Shown: positions 25,890 to 34,765 of the stretch, piece by piece | Layout of the letters: every line of letters starts with the position of its first letter | Position numbering within the stretch: the stretch's first letter is position 1 | Assembly: GCA_024233435.1 (NCBI GenBank) | Contig: JACKPQ010000002.1 | Location: 248,001-312,000, forward strand | Origin: Chlamydiales bacterium | GTDB lineage: Bacteria > Chlamydiota > Chlamydiia > Chlamydiales > JACKPQ01 | Reading direction: 5' to 3' | DNA: 64,000 bases | Position numbers and translations under genes: made by a program | Notes under the pieces: generated by a model | Databases searched by the model: none | Told to the model about the DNA's origin: nothing | Seen by the model: the letters and a program-made list of their open reading frames with translations, nothing else

Positions 25890-27518
25890 ATGCAAGAAAA
25901 ATATGAAGAATTTAACGAAAAACAACTTCAAATTTTAAAACGCTATGTCACCAATACTGACAGCCACATTTTCTGTGTGCGCAACTTGCCAGAGGTGATC
26001 AAAGGGGCTCTTTTTTCTCGCTACTCCCGCTCAAGCTTAGGATTGCGTTCGCTACTTTTAAAGGACTTTATTCTCAACGAGGAGATGCAGTTTAACGAAA
26101 TTGCTGGAAAGGATGAGTCGAATAGTGAAGAGCAATTTGTTGCGATTAAAAAGGCGCAAAATTTTTATGACCGTATCTTAGATGGATATGGCGATGATTC
26201 TATCGGCGAGCTTGGTGGGGCCCATCTTGCTATGGAAAATGTCTCGATGATCGCAGCAAAAATCATCGAAGATGCCCGCATTGGGGGTTCTCCTCTTGAA
26301 AAGTCAACGCGCTACATCTATTTCGATCAAAAAGTGAATGATCAATATCTTTATTACCGAGAACCTGTGATCATGACATCTGCCTATAAGCAGCCCTACA
26401 TCGATGTTTGCGATCACCTTTTTGAAACTTATAGCAAGCTCATTCCTCCTTTGACCGAGTACATGGAAAAGAAATTTCCACGTGAGCAGGAGGTGTCCAA
26501 AGTGGCCTACACAGCGGCCTTGCGTGCAAAAGTTTTAGATTGTTTGCGTGGTCTGCTTCCGGCAAGTACGCTGACAAATCTTGGGCAATTTGGTAACGGC
26601 CGATTTTTCGAAACTTTGATCCAAAAATGTAATACGCACAGTCTGGCAGAGCTACAAGAGATTGGACGGCGCAGCTATGAAGAGCTTTCAAAAGTGATGC
26701 CATCATTTGTTCGTCGCGCTGAGGCAAATCACAAATACCAAAAAACATTTACCGAGTTCCAAGAGCAAATGCTGGGTGACTTGAAGGCTTTAGGTAAAGA
26801 GCATTCAGAAGACTTAAAGCCCATGGAAGGCCCTGCAGTGCGCTTGATTGATTTTGATCCAACAAGCCATCACAAAGTTGCTGCAAGCTTGCTTTTCCCT
26901 CATACGGGTGTTAGCCTCAATGATCTTTTAAAGCATATCTCTAAGCTTTCTGAAGATGAAGTAGGCCGCATTCTAGATAGCGCTAGCACACACAGACAAA
27001 ATCGTCGCCACAAATCACCCCGTGCACTTGAGCACGCTTTTTTCACATTTGAAATAGTCGCAGACTTTGGCATTTATCGCGATTTGCAGCGCCACCGCAT
27101 GCTCACACAAGAGCGTCAATTGCTCACCTGCGATCGAGGCTATTACATTCCTGAAGAGATTTTGGATACCGATCTTGAAAAAGATTACCGTGAAGCTATG
27201 GATCGTGCAAAAGATGTCTACGATACCATTGCCGAAGAATTACCCGAAGAGGCCCAGTACGTCGTGCCGATGGCCTACAACATCCACTGGTATTTTCACG
27301 TTAACTTGCGCGCTTTACAGTGGCTTTGTGAGCTACGTTCTTCACCTGCAGGTCACCCCGAGTATCGATTAGTTGCTCAAGAAATGGCTAAGCAAGCATC
27401 AGTAGCGATGCCCGCCTTTGAGCGGTTCTTCAAATTTGTCGACTTTGAAGGCTATGAACTTGGAAGGATGGGACAAGAAATACGTACAGCGGATAAAAAA
27501 GCAAAACTATCCCTATGA
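25890..27518 (+). CDS. Double-length ThyX-like (FAD-dependent thymidylate synthase) protein
   Basis: At 542 residues this is about twice the usual ThyX length, and it appears to hold two ThyX-like halves. One half has VRNLPEVIKGALFSRYSRSS. The other has VADFGIYRDLQRHRMLTQER, which is where ThyX places its RHR signature. The canonical motif RHRxxSxNExSxR is changed here to RHRMLTQERQLLT, losing the standard Ser and Asn-Glu pattern. A similar long protein is known in chlamydiae (CT632). It may still methylate dUMP with folate and FAD. ATG 25890 has AAAGGGG upstream. It is coupled to tyrP by ATGA. Confidence 0.82.
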   Translation: MQEKYEEFNEKQLQILKRYVTNTDSHIFCVRNLPEVIKGALFSRYSRSSLGLRSLLLKDFILNEEMQFNEIAGKDESNSEEQFVAIKKAQNFYDRILDGYGDDSIGELGGAHLAMENVSMIAAKIIEDARIGGSPLEKSTRYIYFDQKVNDQYLYYREPVIMTSAYKQPYIDVCDHLFETYSKLIPPLTEYMEKKFPREQEVSKVAYTAALRAKVLDCLRGLLPASTLTNLGQFGNGRFFETLIQKCNTHSLAELQEIGRRSYEELSKVMPSFVRRAEANHKYQKTFTEFQEQMLGDLKALGKEHSEDLKPMEGPAVRLIDFDPTSHHKVAASLLFPHTGVSLNDLLKHISKLSEDEVGRILDSASTHRQNRRHKSPRALEHAFFTFEIVADFGIYRDLQRHRMLTQERQLLTCDRGYYIPEEILDTDLEKDYREAMDRAKDVYDTIAEELPEEAQYVVPMAYNIHWYFHVNLRALQWLCELRSSPAGHPEYRLVAQEMAKQASVAMPAFERFFKFVDFEGYELGRMGQEIRTADKKAKLSL

Positions 27519-28732
27519 AGGAAGCAAATAAAATCATCGGCGGGAGCTTGCTCATAGCAGGCAGTTGTATCGGCGCTGGTATGTTAGCGCTTCCAATCCT
27601 AACCGGTATTGCCGGACTTAAGCCAACACTTGTCATGCTCGGGCTCGCCTGGCTTTTCATGACGACAACAGCTCTTTTGCTCATTGAGGTCAACGGTTGG
27701 TTTAAAAAAGAGGTCAATTTGCTGACCATGGTCGAGCATACTCTTGGTAAATGGGGACGTCGCCTTTCCTGGGCGCTTTACCTGATGCTCTTTTACGCAT
27801 TGCTCGTGGCCTACATGGTGCTAAGTGGCAATCATGCTTCCCATTTTTTACTGCATGTCCTCGGGCTCAATATTCCCGATTGGGTGGGCACATTTTTCTT
27901 TGTTGTTGTGTTTGGTTGGTTAATTTATCTTGGTACAAGACCAGTTGACCTTGTCAATCGCGCTCTCATGTTTGGTAAAATTGGCGCTTTTGTCCTTTTA
28001 GTGACCCTTTCTGCTGGATATGTGAGACAGGTCAACCTTGAGGTGTCTCACGTATCGCTTGTATTTGTGGCGATGCCCATTCTTGTGATATCCTTTGGCT
28101 TTCACAATATGATTCCACCTCTACATGCCTACTTGAAAGGGAATACCAAGAAAATCAAAATTGCAATCATTGGTGGCTCCCTTTTAACGCTCTGCATATA
28201 CCTCATTTGGGAGGTTGTAGCCATTGGTGTTTTACCAGAAGGAGTGATCATTTCAAGTCATGCCAACGACATTGACGCTGCGCAAGCGATTCAAACAACT
28301 ATTAATCGTCCCATCATTGGAACGACCGCTGGGATTTTGGCATTTTTTGCTATCCTCACCTCTTTTTTAGCGCAATCACTAAGCCTAGCGCGTTTTTGGG
28401 CAGATGGCTTAAGCAGCAAAAACAAAACAAGGTCCCTGTCGAATTTTTGGTTTTGTGGATTAGCGCTTTTACCTCCTTTGGGATTTGCTATTCTTTTTCC
28501 GAACGTATTTTTTGCGGCACTAAACTTTGCAGGCGGCATTTGCGCTGTCATTTTATTTGGCTTGTTCCCTGCTCTCATGGTTTGGATCGGACGGTACAAA
28601 AAAAATATCAAAGCGCCCTATCGCTTGATAGGCGGTCGCAAAACGCTCTGCTTTGTCCTCCTTTTTGCAAGCTTTATCCTCTTCTACCAACTCACAATCA
28701 CCTTCGGGTGGGATCTATTTCCGCATGCTTAA
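27515..28732 (+). CDS. tyrP: Aromatic amino acid permease, TyrP-type (copy 1)
   Basis: A 405-residue inner-membrane transporter of the HAAAP family (TyrP/Mtr), proton-coupled uptake of tyrosine or tryptophan. Eleven or so hydrophobic spans are visible, starting with IIGGSLLIAGSCIGAGMLAL, where the helix-1 motif GxxxGAGMLALP marks the family. It also has ISFGFHNMIPPLHAYLKG. The ATG overlaps the thyX-like stop by four bases. C. trachomatis also has two tandem tyrP genes. Host-derived aromatic amino acids are probably the substrate. Substrate preference between the two copies cannot be read from sequence. Confidence 0.88.
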   Translation: MKEANKIIGGSLLIAGSCIGAGMLALPILTGIAGLKPTLVMLGLAWLFMTTTALLLIEVNGWFKKEVNLLTMVEHTLGKWGRRLSWALYLMLFYALLVAYMVLSGNHASHFLLHVLGLNIPDWVGTFFFVVVFGWLIYLGTRPVDLVNRALMFGKIGAFVLLVTLSAGYVRQVNLEVSHVSLVFVAMPILVISFGFHNMIPPLHAYLKGNTKKIKIAIIGGSLLTLCIYLIWEVVAIGVLPEGVIISSHANDIDAAQAIQTTINRPIIGTTAGILAFFAILTSFLAQSLSLARFWADGLSSKNKTRSLSNFWFCGLALLPPLGFAILFPNVFFAALNFAGGICAVILFGLFPALMVWIGRYKKNIKAPYRLIGGRKTLCFVLLFASFILFYQLTITFGWDLFPHA

Positions 28733-29945
28733 AATTAACCACACATTTGGTGGAATTCTATTAGTGAGCGGCACCGCGATCGGAGCTGGGATGCTTGCCC
28801 TGCCTGTAACAACAGCGCTCATGGGGCTCATTCCGTCTTTGATTCTGTTTGTATTTTGTTGGCTATGCATGCTAGCGACCGCCTTTTTTTTTCTGGATGT
28901 TAATCTGGCAATTAAAGGAGAGCCCAACATCATATCGATGGCTCGCCGCACACTTGGTCCTTGGGGACAAGCCCTGAGTTGGGTCGTTTACTTGCTCCTT
29001 CTCTATTCATTGCTAGCAGCTTATATAGCAGGCAGCGCTCCCATATTCACGGCTGCTATCCATGCCGCAACAGGCTGGATGCCTCCAGCGTGGATGGGCA
29101 TGTTTATGCTGCCCCTACTCTTTGGGGGCATTCTCTACTTTGGAACCCAAGGCGTTGACCTCATTAATCGCATTTTGATGGCCGGTCTCCTTGTTTCCTT
29201 TGTCGTGCTCATCGCCTTTGTGCCAAGCCACATCGAACTCAATCTACTCGCGCATATTGATTTTAAGCCCCTTGTCTTAGGGCTGCCCCTCATTGTCACA
29301 GCCTTTGGCTACCACGTGATCATTCCAACGTTGTCAACATACATGAATCACGATCGAAAAAAGCTTAAAAAAGCGCTCATCATTGGAAGCATTCTACCTC
29401 TAATCTTCTACACGATTTGGCAAGTCCTCGTATTAGGTGTTGTTCCTCTTGACGGCACACACGGCTTAATCGGGGCATGGAGGGCTGGTACTGCCGCAAC
29501 AGGGCCTCTAGCCTATCTGATCAAAAACCCCTGGATCAGCCGAAGTGCACAGTTATTTTCCATATTTGCCATCACCACATCCTTTATAGGGCTGGCACTG
29601 TCACTTTCCGACTTTCTCGTCGATGGTTTTAAAATAAAAAAAAGCTGGGAAGGTAAGCTTTTTGCAATTCTGCTCACCTTCGTTCCACCACTGATTTTTG
29701 TCTTCACCTATCGACGCGGGTTTGTCGTTGCATTAGAATATGCAGGAGCTTTCGTGGCCATCCTCCTTTGGTTTTTACCAGCAGTCATGGCCTGGAATCT
29801 AAAAAAGCCCAAATTTTACAAGACAGCTAAAGCCAAAGCTCTCATGATATTCATCATGATTGCAGCCATTGGAATTGTCGTAATAGATATCCTAGAGCAA
29901 TTAGGAACACTGCACCCCCTCATAGCGCATTATGTTCAAGCTTAA
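28725..29945 (+). CDS. tyrP: Aromatic amino acid permease, TyrP-type (copy 2)
   Basis: A 406-residue paralogue of the preceding transporter, with the same helix-1 motif (GTAIGAGMLALPVTTAL) and an equivalent TAFGYHVIIPTLSTYMN loop. The start is ATG 28725, overlapping the stop of copy 1 by eight bases; ATGs further upstream lie inside copy 1. The permeases are clearly diverged, so the duplication is old. The 3' end overlaps uvrB by 14 bases. The four genes from the ThyX-like protein to uvrB form one tightly overlapping unit. Confidence 0.88.
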   Translation: MLKINHTFGGILLVSGTAIGAGMLALPVTTALMGLIPSLILFVFCWLCMLATAFFFLDVNLAIKGEPNIISMARRTLGPWGQALSWVVYLLLLYSLLAAYIAGSAPIFTAAIHAATGWMPPAWMGMFMLPLLFGGILYFGTQGVDLINRILMAGLLVSFVVLIAFVPSHIELNLLAHIDFKPLVLGLPLIVTAFGYHVIIPTLSTYMNHDRKKLKKALIIGSILPLIFYTIWQVLVLGVVPLDGTHGLIGAWRAGTAATGPLAYLIKNPWISRSAQLFSIFAITTSFIGLALSLSDFLVDGFKIKKSWEGKLFAILLTFVPPLIFVFTYRRGFVVALEYAGAFVAILLWFLPAVMAWNLKKPKFYKTAKAKALMIFIMIAAIGIVVIDILEQLGTLHPLIAHYVQA

Positions 29946-31923
29946 AACAGAATTTGCCCCTTGCGGCGACCAACCCGAGGCCATAAAAAAACTTGTCTCA
30001 GGGCTCAATAACCAGCAGAAAGCTCAAGTCTTACTAGGCGTTACAGGCTCTGGCAAGACCTTCACCATGGCCAATATCATCCAGCAAGTGAATCGTCCCA
30101 CCCTCATTCTTGCCCATAACAAAACACTTGCCGCGCAGCTATACCAAGAATTCAAAGCATTTTTCCCAGAAAACGCCGTTGAGTATTTCGTATCCTATTA
30201 CGACTACTACCAGCCAGAAGCCTACATTGCTCGTACCGACACCTACATCGAAAAAGACCTTGCCATCAACGAAAACATCGACAAAATGCGCCTGTCAGCC
30301 ACTCGCTCACTCATTGAAAGACGCGATGTCATCATCGTTGCATCCGTTTCCTGCATTTACGGTCTAGGAATGCCTGAATACTACATCAAAATGAAACTCG
30401 ATCTCGAAGTTGGAAAATCCTATCGCCGTGACGAAGTGCTCATCCATCTTGTCAAAATGCAATACGAGCGATGCAGCTTTGATCTCAAACGTAAAGCTTT
30501 TCGGGTGCGTGGAGATATCATTGAAGTGATGCCCGCCTACGAAGACGATATTGGATATCGCATAGAATTCTTCGGAGACGAATGTGAAAAAATCTCACAG
30601 ATCGATCCCCTAACAGGAAAGGTGCTGCAAACCTTACCCGCTGTCACCATATTTCCTGGATCGCACCACGTGACACCCGAAGAGATCCACGCTCAAGCCC
30701 TACAAACCATCCGTGCTGAGCTCAAAGAGCGGGCAGACTACTTCCAGTCGGAAAACAAACTCATCGAGCACCAGCGCATCTTACAACGCACTAAATACGA
30801 TCTAGAAATGATCAAAGAAATCGGATTTTGCAAAGGCATTGAAAACTACTCACGCCATTTTAGCTTGCGCGGGCCGGGCGATCCACCCCCATGTCTGCTC
30901 GAATACTTTCCTGAAGATTACCTTCTTTTCGTTGACGAGTCTCACCAATCCCTACCTCAAGTGCGCGCCATGTATAACGGCGACCGTGCACGCAAAACCT
31001 CCCTCGTTGAATTCGGCTTCCGCCTGCCTTCTGCCTATGATAACCGACCCTTAAAATTCGAAGAATTTTATAACGCCATTAACCAGGTCATCTACGTTTC
31101 AGCCACACCCGGTCCATTTGAGCTTGAAGAAACTAAAGGGGAAATCGCCCAGCAAATCATTCGGCCTACGGGCCTGCTCGATCCCGTCATCGAAATCCGC
31201 CCCGCCACAGACCAAGTCGACGATTGCCTCGAAGAAATCCGCCTCGAGACCGAAAAAGGCAACCGCGTACTCGTTACTACCCTCACAAAAAAACTCTCCG
31301 AAGACCTTTCCCGTTACCTCGAAGAAATCGGCGTAAAAGCCAAATATCTCCACTCCGACATTGACACGCTCGAGCGCGTCCAAGTCATCAAAGAGCTGCG
31401 TCAAGGCAAATTTGATGTGCTCGTTGGTATCAACCTTCTCCGCGAGGGACTAGACATCCCAGAAGTCTCTTTCGTCGCCATCCTCGACGGTGACAAAGAA
31501 GGCTTTTTGCGCAGCGAAACAAGCCTTTTGCAAACCTGTGGTCGCGCTGCTCGCAACGAAAACGGACGTGTCATCATCTATGCTGACAAAATCACCAACT
31601 CCATCCAGCGAACACTGGATATTACAGAAAGCCGCCGCGCCATCCAGCACGCTCATAACCAAAAGCATGGCATCACACCCCGCTCAGTCAAGCGCAATAT
31701 CGTCGAAGATCTCATGCAAACCTTCACGGGTCTTGAAGCCGCAGAGGATGCCCGCCCTTCACCCGCATCTCTTTCACCCAAAGACATCGCCTCCAAGCTC
31801 AAAAACCTTGAAAAAGCCATGCGACAAGCGGCAAAAGAGCTCGACTTTGAAGAAGCAGCTCGGCTACGCGATGAGCTCCGCTACTACCAACAACTCCAAC
31901 TTTTAGAAGACAACCCTTTTTAA
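29932..31923 (+). CDS. uvrB: Excinuclease ABC subunit B
   Basis: UvrB is the damage-verifying helicase-like subunit of nucleotide excision repair, working with UvrA and UvrC. The 663-residue protein contains Walker A GVTGSGKTFTMAN, the beta-hairpin region FVSYYDYYQPEAYIARTDTY, the DEAD-like LLFVDESHQSLPQV, motif V/VI (VLVGINLLREGLDIPEVSF and TCGRAARNENGRV), and a C-terminal UVR motif (AKELDFEEAARLRDELRYY). All catalytic features are present. Coding-strand C is unusually frequent. It starts inside the end of tyrP copy 2. In C. trachomatis (CT586) its neighbours differ, so this junction is lineage-specific. Confidence 0.97.
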   Translation: MFKLKTEFAPCGDQPEAIKKLVSGLNNQQKAQVLLGVTGSGKTFTMANIIQQVNRPTLILAHNKTLAAQLYQEFKAFFPENAVEYFVSYYDYYQPEAYIARTDTYIEKDLAINENIDKMRLSATRSLIERRDVIIVASVSCIYGLGMPEYYIKMKLDLEVGKSYRRDEVLIHLVKMQYERCSFDLKRKAFRVRGDIIEVMPAYEDDIGYRIEFFGDECEKISQIDPLTGKVLQTLPAVTIFPGSHHVTPEEIHAQALQTIRAELKERADYFQSENKLIEHQRILQRTKYDLEMIKEIGFCKGIENYSRHFSLRGPGDPPPCLLEYFPEDYLLFVDESHQSLPQVRAMYNGDRARKTSLVEFGFRLPSAYDNRPLKFEEFYNAINQVIYVSATPGPFELEETKGEIAQQIIRPTGLLDPVIEIRPATDQVDDCLEEIRLETEKGNRVLVTTLTKKLSEDLSRYLEEIGVKAKYLHSDIDTLERVQVIKELRQGKFDVLVGINLLREGLDIPEVSFVAILDGDKEGFLRSETSLLQTCGRAARNENGRVIIYADKITNSIQRTLDITESRRAIQHAHNQKHGITPRSVKRNIVEDLMQTFTGLEAAEDARPSPASLSPKDIASKLKNLEKAMRQAAKELDFEEAARLRDELRYYQQLQLLEDNPF

Positions 31924-31950
31924 GTATTGTTTCCCAACAGAACGCAGTCC

Positions 31951-32673
31951 CTAAATCCTGTCAGTTTTAAAATGCTCAACAGCATATTCATAAAGCCGGA
32001 TATCAAGCTCATTGTTGTTGGCAATGATTTCTAAATGCTTAGGATTTATATACATGGGTGTTGATTTGTTGAAATGCTCTACTTTTACGAATGGCAACCC
32101 CAAAGTTTTGAAAAGAGACGGAACAGATGCTTGTAAATTATCTACAAATAAGACCGCATCAAGCTCATTCAACGTTTCAATAGCTTGCCTCAAAAGCTCT
32201 TCGCCTTCAGCAGAATAATCAGATGCAAGCATTTTGCACATAAGATTTGGTTTAACCCCTAAAGGACTAGAAGATCGGGTAAGGTGGACTTGCTGCTTAA
32301 GATGGCGGTGGTTTGACAGCACTCTCTCTATGGGATTTCGCAAAACAGTAAATTTAAAAGCGGTGGAGTAATGCACATGGTTTCTCTTAAGATACCAGAC
32401 AGGGAAGTGTCCAGAAACAAGCTCATATGTGGGATTAATCGGGTATTTCTTGAGAAGCGTATCCATTACATCGGAGTATTCATTTTCGACACTGCCATAT
32501 ATAAGACTTTCAATATAACGCTCTTGCAAAATAAGGTGTTTTTTAGGGAACTGTTTTCTAAGCATTGAATTCATTGAAGTTCCTGCGCACTTTGGAATGT
32601 GAATAAATATGATATGGCTGTCCAAAGCTACGCAAAAGCACAGAAAAAAAATACACGCAAATTTCTTATACAT
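31951..32673 (-). CDS. Exported sulfotransferase, Gal-3-O/HS2ST-like (Sulfotransfer_2 type)
   Basis: A 240-residue protein with an N-terminal signal peptide (MYKKFACIFFLCFCVALDS). It is followed directly by the PAPS-binding P-loop IIFIHIPKCAGTSMNSML, typical of Golgi carbohydrate sulfotransferases (family 2, where HIPKTGGTS is usual). The 3'-phosphate motif is TVLRNPIERVLSNHRHL. It should transfer sulfate from PAPS to a sugar. Export is odd for a PAPS-dependent bacterial enzyme. It stands 5 kb outside the accessory island, between uvrB and the coiled-coil porin, and is A+T-richer than uvrB. The target sugar is unknown. Confidence 0.78.
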   Translation of the reverse strand: MYKKFACIFFLCFCVALDSHIIFIHIPKCAGTSMNSMLRKQFPKKHLILQERYIESLIYGSVENEYSDVMDTLLKKYPINPTYELVSGHFPVWYLKRNHVHYSTAFKFTVLRNPIERVLSNHRHLKQQVHLTRSSSPLGVKPNLMCKMLASDYSAEGEELLRQAIETLNELDAVLFVDNLQASVPSLFKTLGLPFVKVEHFNKSTPMYINPKHLEIIANNNELDIRLYEYAVEHFKTDRI

Positions 32674-32875
32674 GATAACTCCCCGGTTTGATAAAAAGTA
32701 TGTTTTCCCATGCTACAAGGAATTAAAAATTTTAGGAAAGAACTAATTTATCACTTTTGCCCCCACAGATATTTAACTATTTATGCCATTTTAAATTTTA
32801 TATAAAAAATTTCATTTTAATTAATTAACCAATTTGTTAATTCAGAGATATAAGGACTATAAATAAGGTATGGCT

Positions 32876-34708
32876 ATGCGTTTAATTGCTTTAACTGCGC
32901 TTGCTCTATGCAGCTTGACATTAGCAGCTCAAGAGGATCAGAAACTTAACAGCAAACTAGAAGCTGCAAAAACAGATGCAAAGCGTTTTAAATCAGCATT
33001 ACTGCGTGCGCAAAAAGCTAGTCGTGAGCAGATCGATAAGCTCTCTCACGAATTACAAACCATTCAGCAAGAGCGTGAAGAGCTGCAGACCCAAATCGCT
33101 CAGCTAAAAAACGAAAGCACATCACGAACAACATCTCTTAAGCAAGAACTTCAAATTATTGAGACCAAAGCCAATCAATTTCAAGTAGAGCTTGAAAAAG
33201 CACGTAAAGCCAGTAAAAATCAGATCGAGAAGCTAAGTAATGAGCTCACAGTAGCGCACAATGAAACAGCTCAGCTAAAAAATGAACTATTGCAAGCCCG
33301 TAAAGGGAACTCGGCTCATGTTGAAAGCCTAGAGCAAGAACTCAAGTCGGCGCACAGCAAACTTCAAAAGGTGCGCAACGAGCTTGTAGAAGCAAAAGAA
33401 ATCAATGCCAAGCAGCTAAAAAACTTTACAGCGTGGCTTTACACAGCAAAATCAGAAGCAGAAGATTTACGCGCGCAGCTCAACAATGAAGACTCAAAAT
33501 ACCAAGAAAAATACTCTCAACTAGAATGTAGACTTCAAGAATCGTATGGCATGCAGCAACAACTCCAACACCAAATAGCTCAAGCAGAGAAGAATCATCA
33601 AAATGATCTCCTTGCATACAACCAAAAACTCCTTCTTGCTCAAGTTGAAAATCAGCAAATGCAAGACTGCTTACAGCAAGAGCGCATGGCAATACAACAG
33701 CTACAAGAGCAGTGCAAACCCTTATGTGACAACCGTCCCGATCCATCCCTTTGGTGCTGGCGTCCCAACATCTGCGAATCCTTAAGCTGGGCTCGTGGCG
33801 AGCTATTATATTGGACAGCAGAAGCCAGCGATTTAGACTTTGCCTTGCCAAACTATTCAGTACCAGGAGCCACTCCAACAGGGCAGTTAGGCAAGCTTGA
33901 AGAAGCCAAATTTGGTTGGGATCCAGGATTTCGAGTTGAAGTAGGCCATCGTTTCAGGCCAGACCTTTGGGATATTGCATTTCGTTACACCTATGAAAAC
34001 ATCTGTGGTGATGACAGCTTTAATGCCCCTAGCGATCCAGGTCAAGTTCTCATGGCAACCCAGAACAATACCTCAAATCAAGTCGCTACCTACGCAAGCG
34101 CTTCAGCAGAGCTCAAATACAGCGTCTTTGACCTTGTGTTGGGGCGAACATTTCTGCCTACAAAACAGCTCTTTATCCATCCATCTATGGGACTAACAGG
34201 TGCATGGATTGATCGTGACTTTGACGTCAAATACCATGGACTAGGCGACCCGTCTAATTTGTCTCACGATCATTACGATTACTCTTTTTCAGGAGGCGGA
34301 ATGCGCGTTGGAGTTGATTTTGATTGGTATCTAGGCAGAGGATGGAGCATTACTGGAACAACTTCCGTGGCAGCACTTTTAGGTTATTACTCAAACTACA
34401 CAAAAGCAAACACCAGCAACGCAGGCACAGGCAATGCGGCTACAGATGTTGAGAATTCACACTACGATGATAATCGCATCATAACACAAATCCAAATGCA
34501 GCTTGGGCCTTCGTGGGGGATCATGTGGGATGATTGGGGAATCAACGTCTTTGCAGGTTACGAGCTCAACGCATGGTTTAATGTAGAAGAATTACGATCA
34601 GGCGACCTTAGTGCATCGACATCAAGCATCACGCAGCGACGCACCGTGATCAACGACTCAGTCCTTGGCCTTCAAGGCTTTGTCGGTAAGATTCAAGTCA
34701 ATTTCTAA
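32876..34708 (+). CDS. Outer membrane porin with long N-terminal coiled-coil
   Basis: A roughly 610-residue fusion of three parts. First is a signal peptide (MRLIALTALALCSLTLAAQ). Next comes a coiled-coil of about 260 residues with heptad patterning and internal repetition (LEKARKASKNQIEKLSNEL resembles LLRAQKASREQIDKLSHEL). Last is a Legionella-MOMP-like beta-barrel from about residue 290 ending in KIQVNF. The 9.5-13.2 kb porins have only a short coil at the same place. The long coil could span the periplasm and tie the outer membrane to an inner structure, as in Omp-alpha/OmpM proteins; that is inference. ATG 32876 has better ribosome-site spacing than 32870. Confidence 0.8.
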   Translation: MRLIALTALALCSLTLAAQEDQKLNSKLEAAKTDAKRFKSALLRAQKASREQIDKLSHELQTIQQEREELQTQIAQLKNESTSRTTSLKQELQIIETKANQFQVELEKARKASKNQIEKLSNELTVAHNETAQLKNELLQARKGNSAHVESLEQELKSAHSKLQKVRNELVEAKEINAKQLKNFTAWLYTAKSEAEDLRAQLNNEDSKYQEKYSQLECRLQESYGMQQQLQHQIAQAEKNHQNDLLAYNQKLLLAQVENQQMQDCLQQERMAIQQLQEQCKPLCDNRPDPSLWCWRPNICESLSWARGELLYWTAEASDLDFALPNYSVPGATPTGQLGKLEEAKFGWDPGFRVEVGHRFRPDLWDIAFRYTYENICGDDSFNAPSDPGQVLMATQNNTSNQVATYASASAELKYSVFDLVLGRTFLPTKQLFIHPSMGLTGAWIDRDFDVKYHGLGDPSNLSHDHYDYSFSGGGMRVGVDFDWYLGRGWSITGTTSVAALLGYYSNYTKANTSNAGTGNAATDVENSHYDDNRIITQIQMQLGPSWGIMWDDWGINVFAGYELNAWFNVEELRSGDLSASTSSITQRRTVINDSVLGLQGFVGKIQVNF

Positions 34709-34727
34709 ATGTAAAGCGGCTTTACAT
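34709..34727. repeat. Perfect inverted pair of the TGTAAAGCC word
   Basis: ATGTAAAGCGGCTTTACAT begins at the base after the stop codon of the coiled-coil porin and lies between it and the convergent topA. It is followed by TGAGATTTTTGC, a short T-run, so here the palindrome might double as a terminator, as paired uptake sequences do in Neisseria and Haemophilus. Confidence 0.8.
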
Positions 34728-34765
34728 TGAGATTTTTGCTTGCAAAAACCGATCCTGCGATAGAC

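Noticed and set aside
31490..31906. Long Ser/Thr/Lys-rich frame inside uvrB in another phase
   Set aside because: uvrB motifs and codon pattern explain the region completely. The alternative frame is a shadow of C-rich codons.
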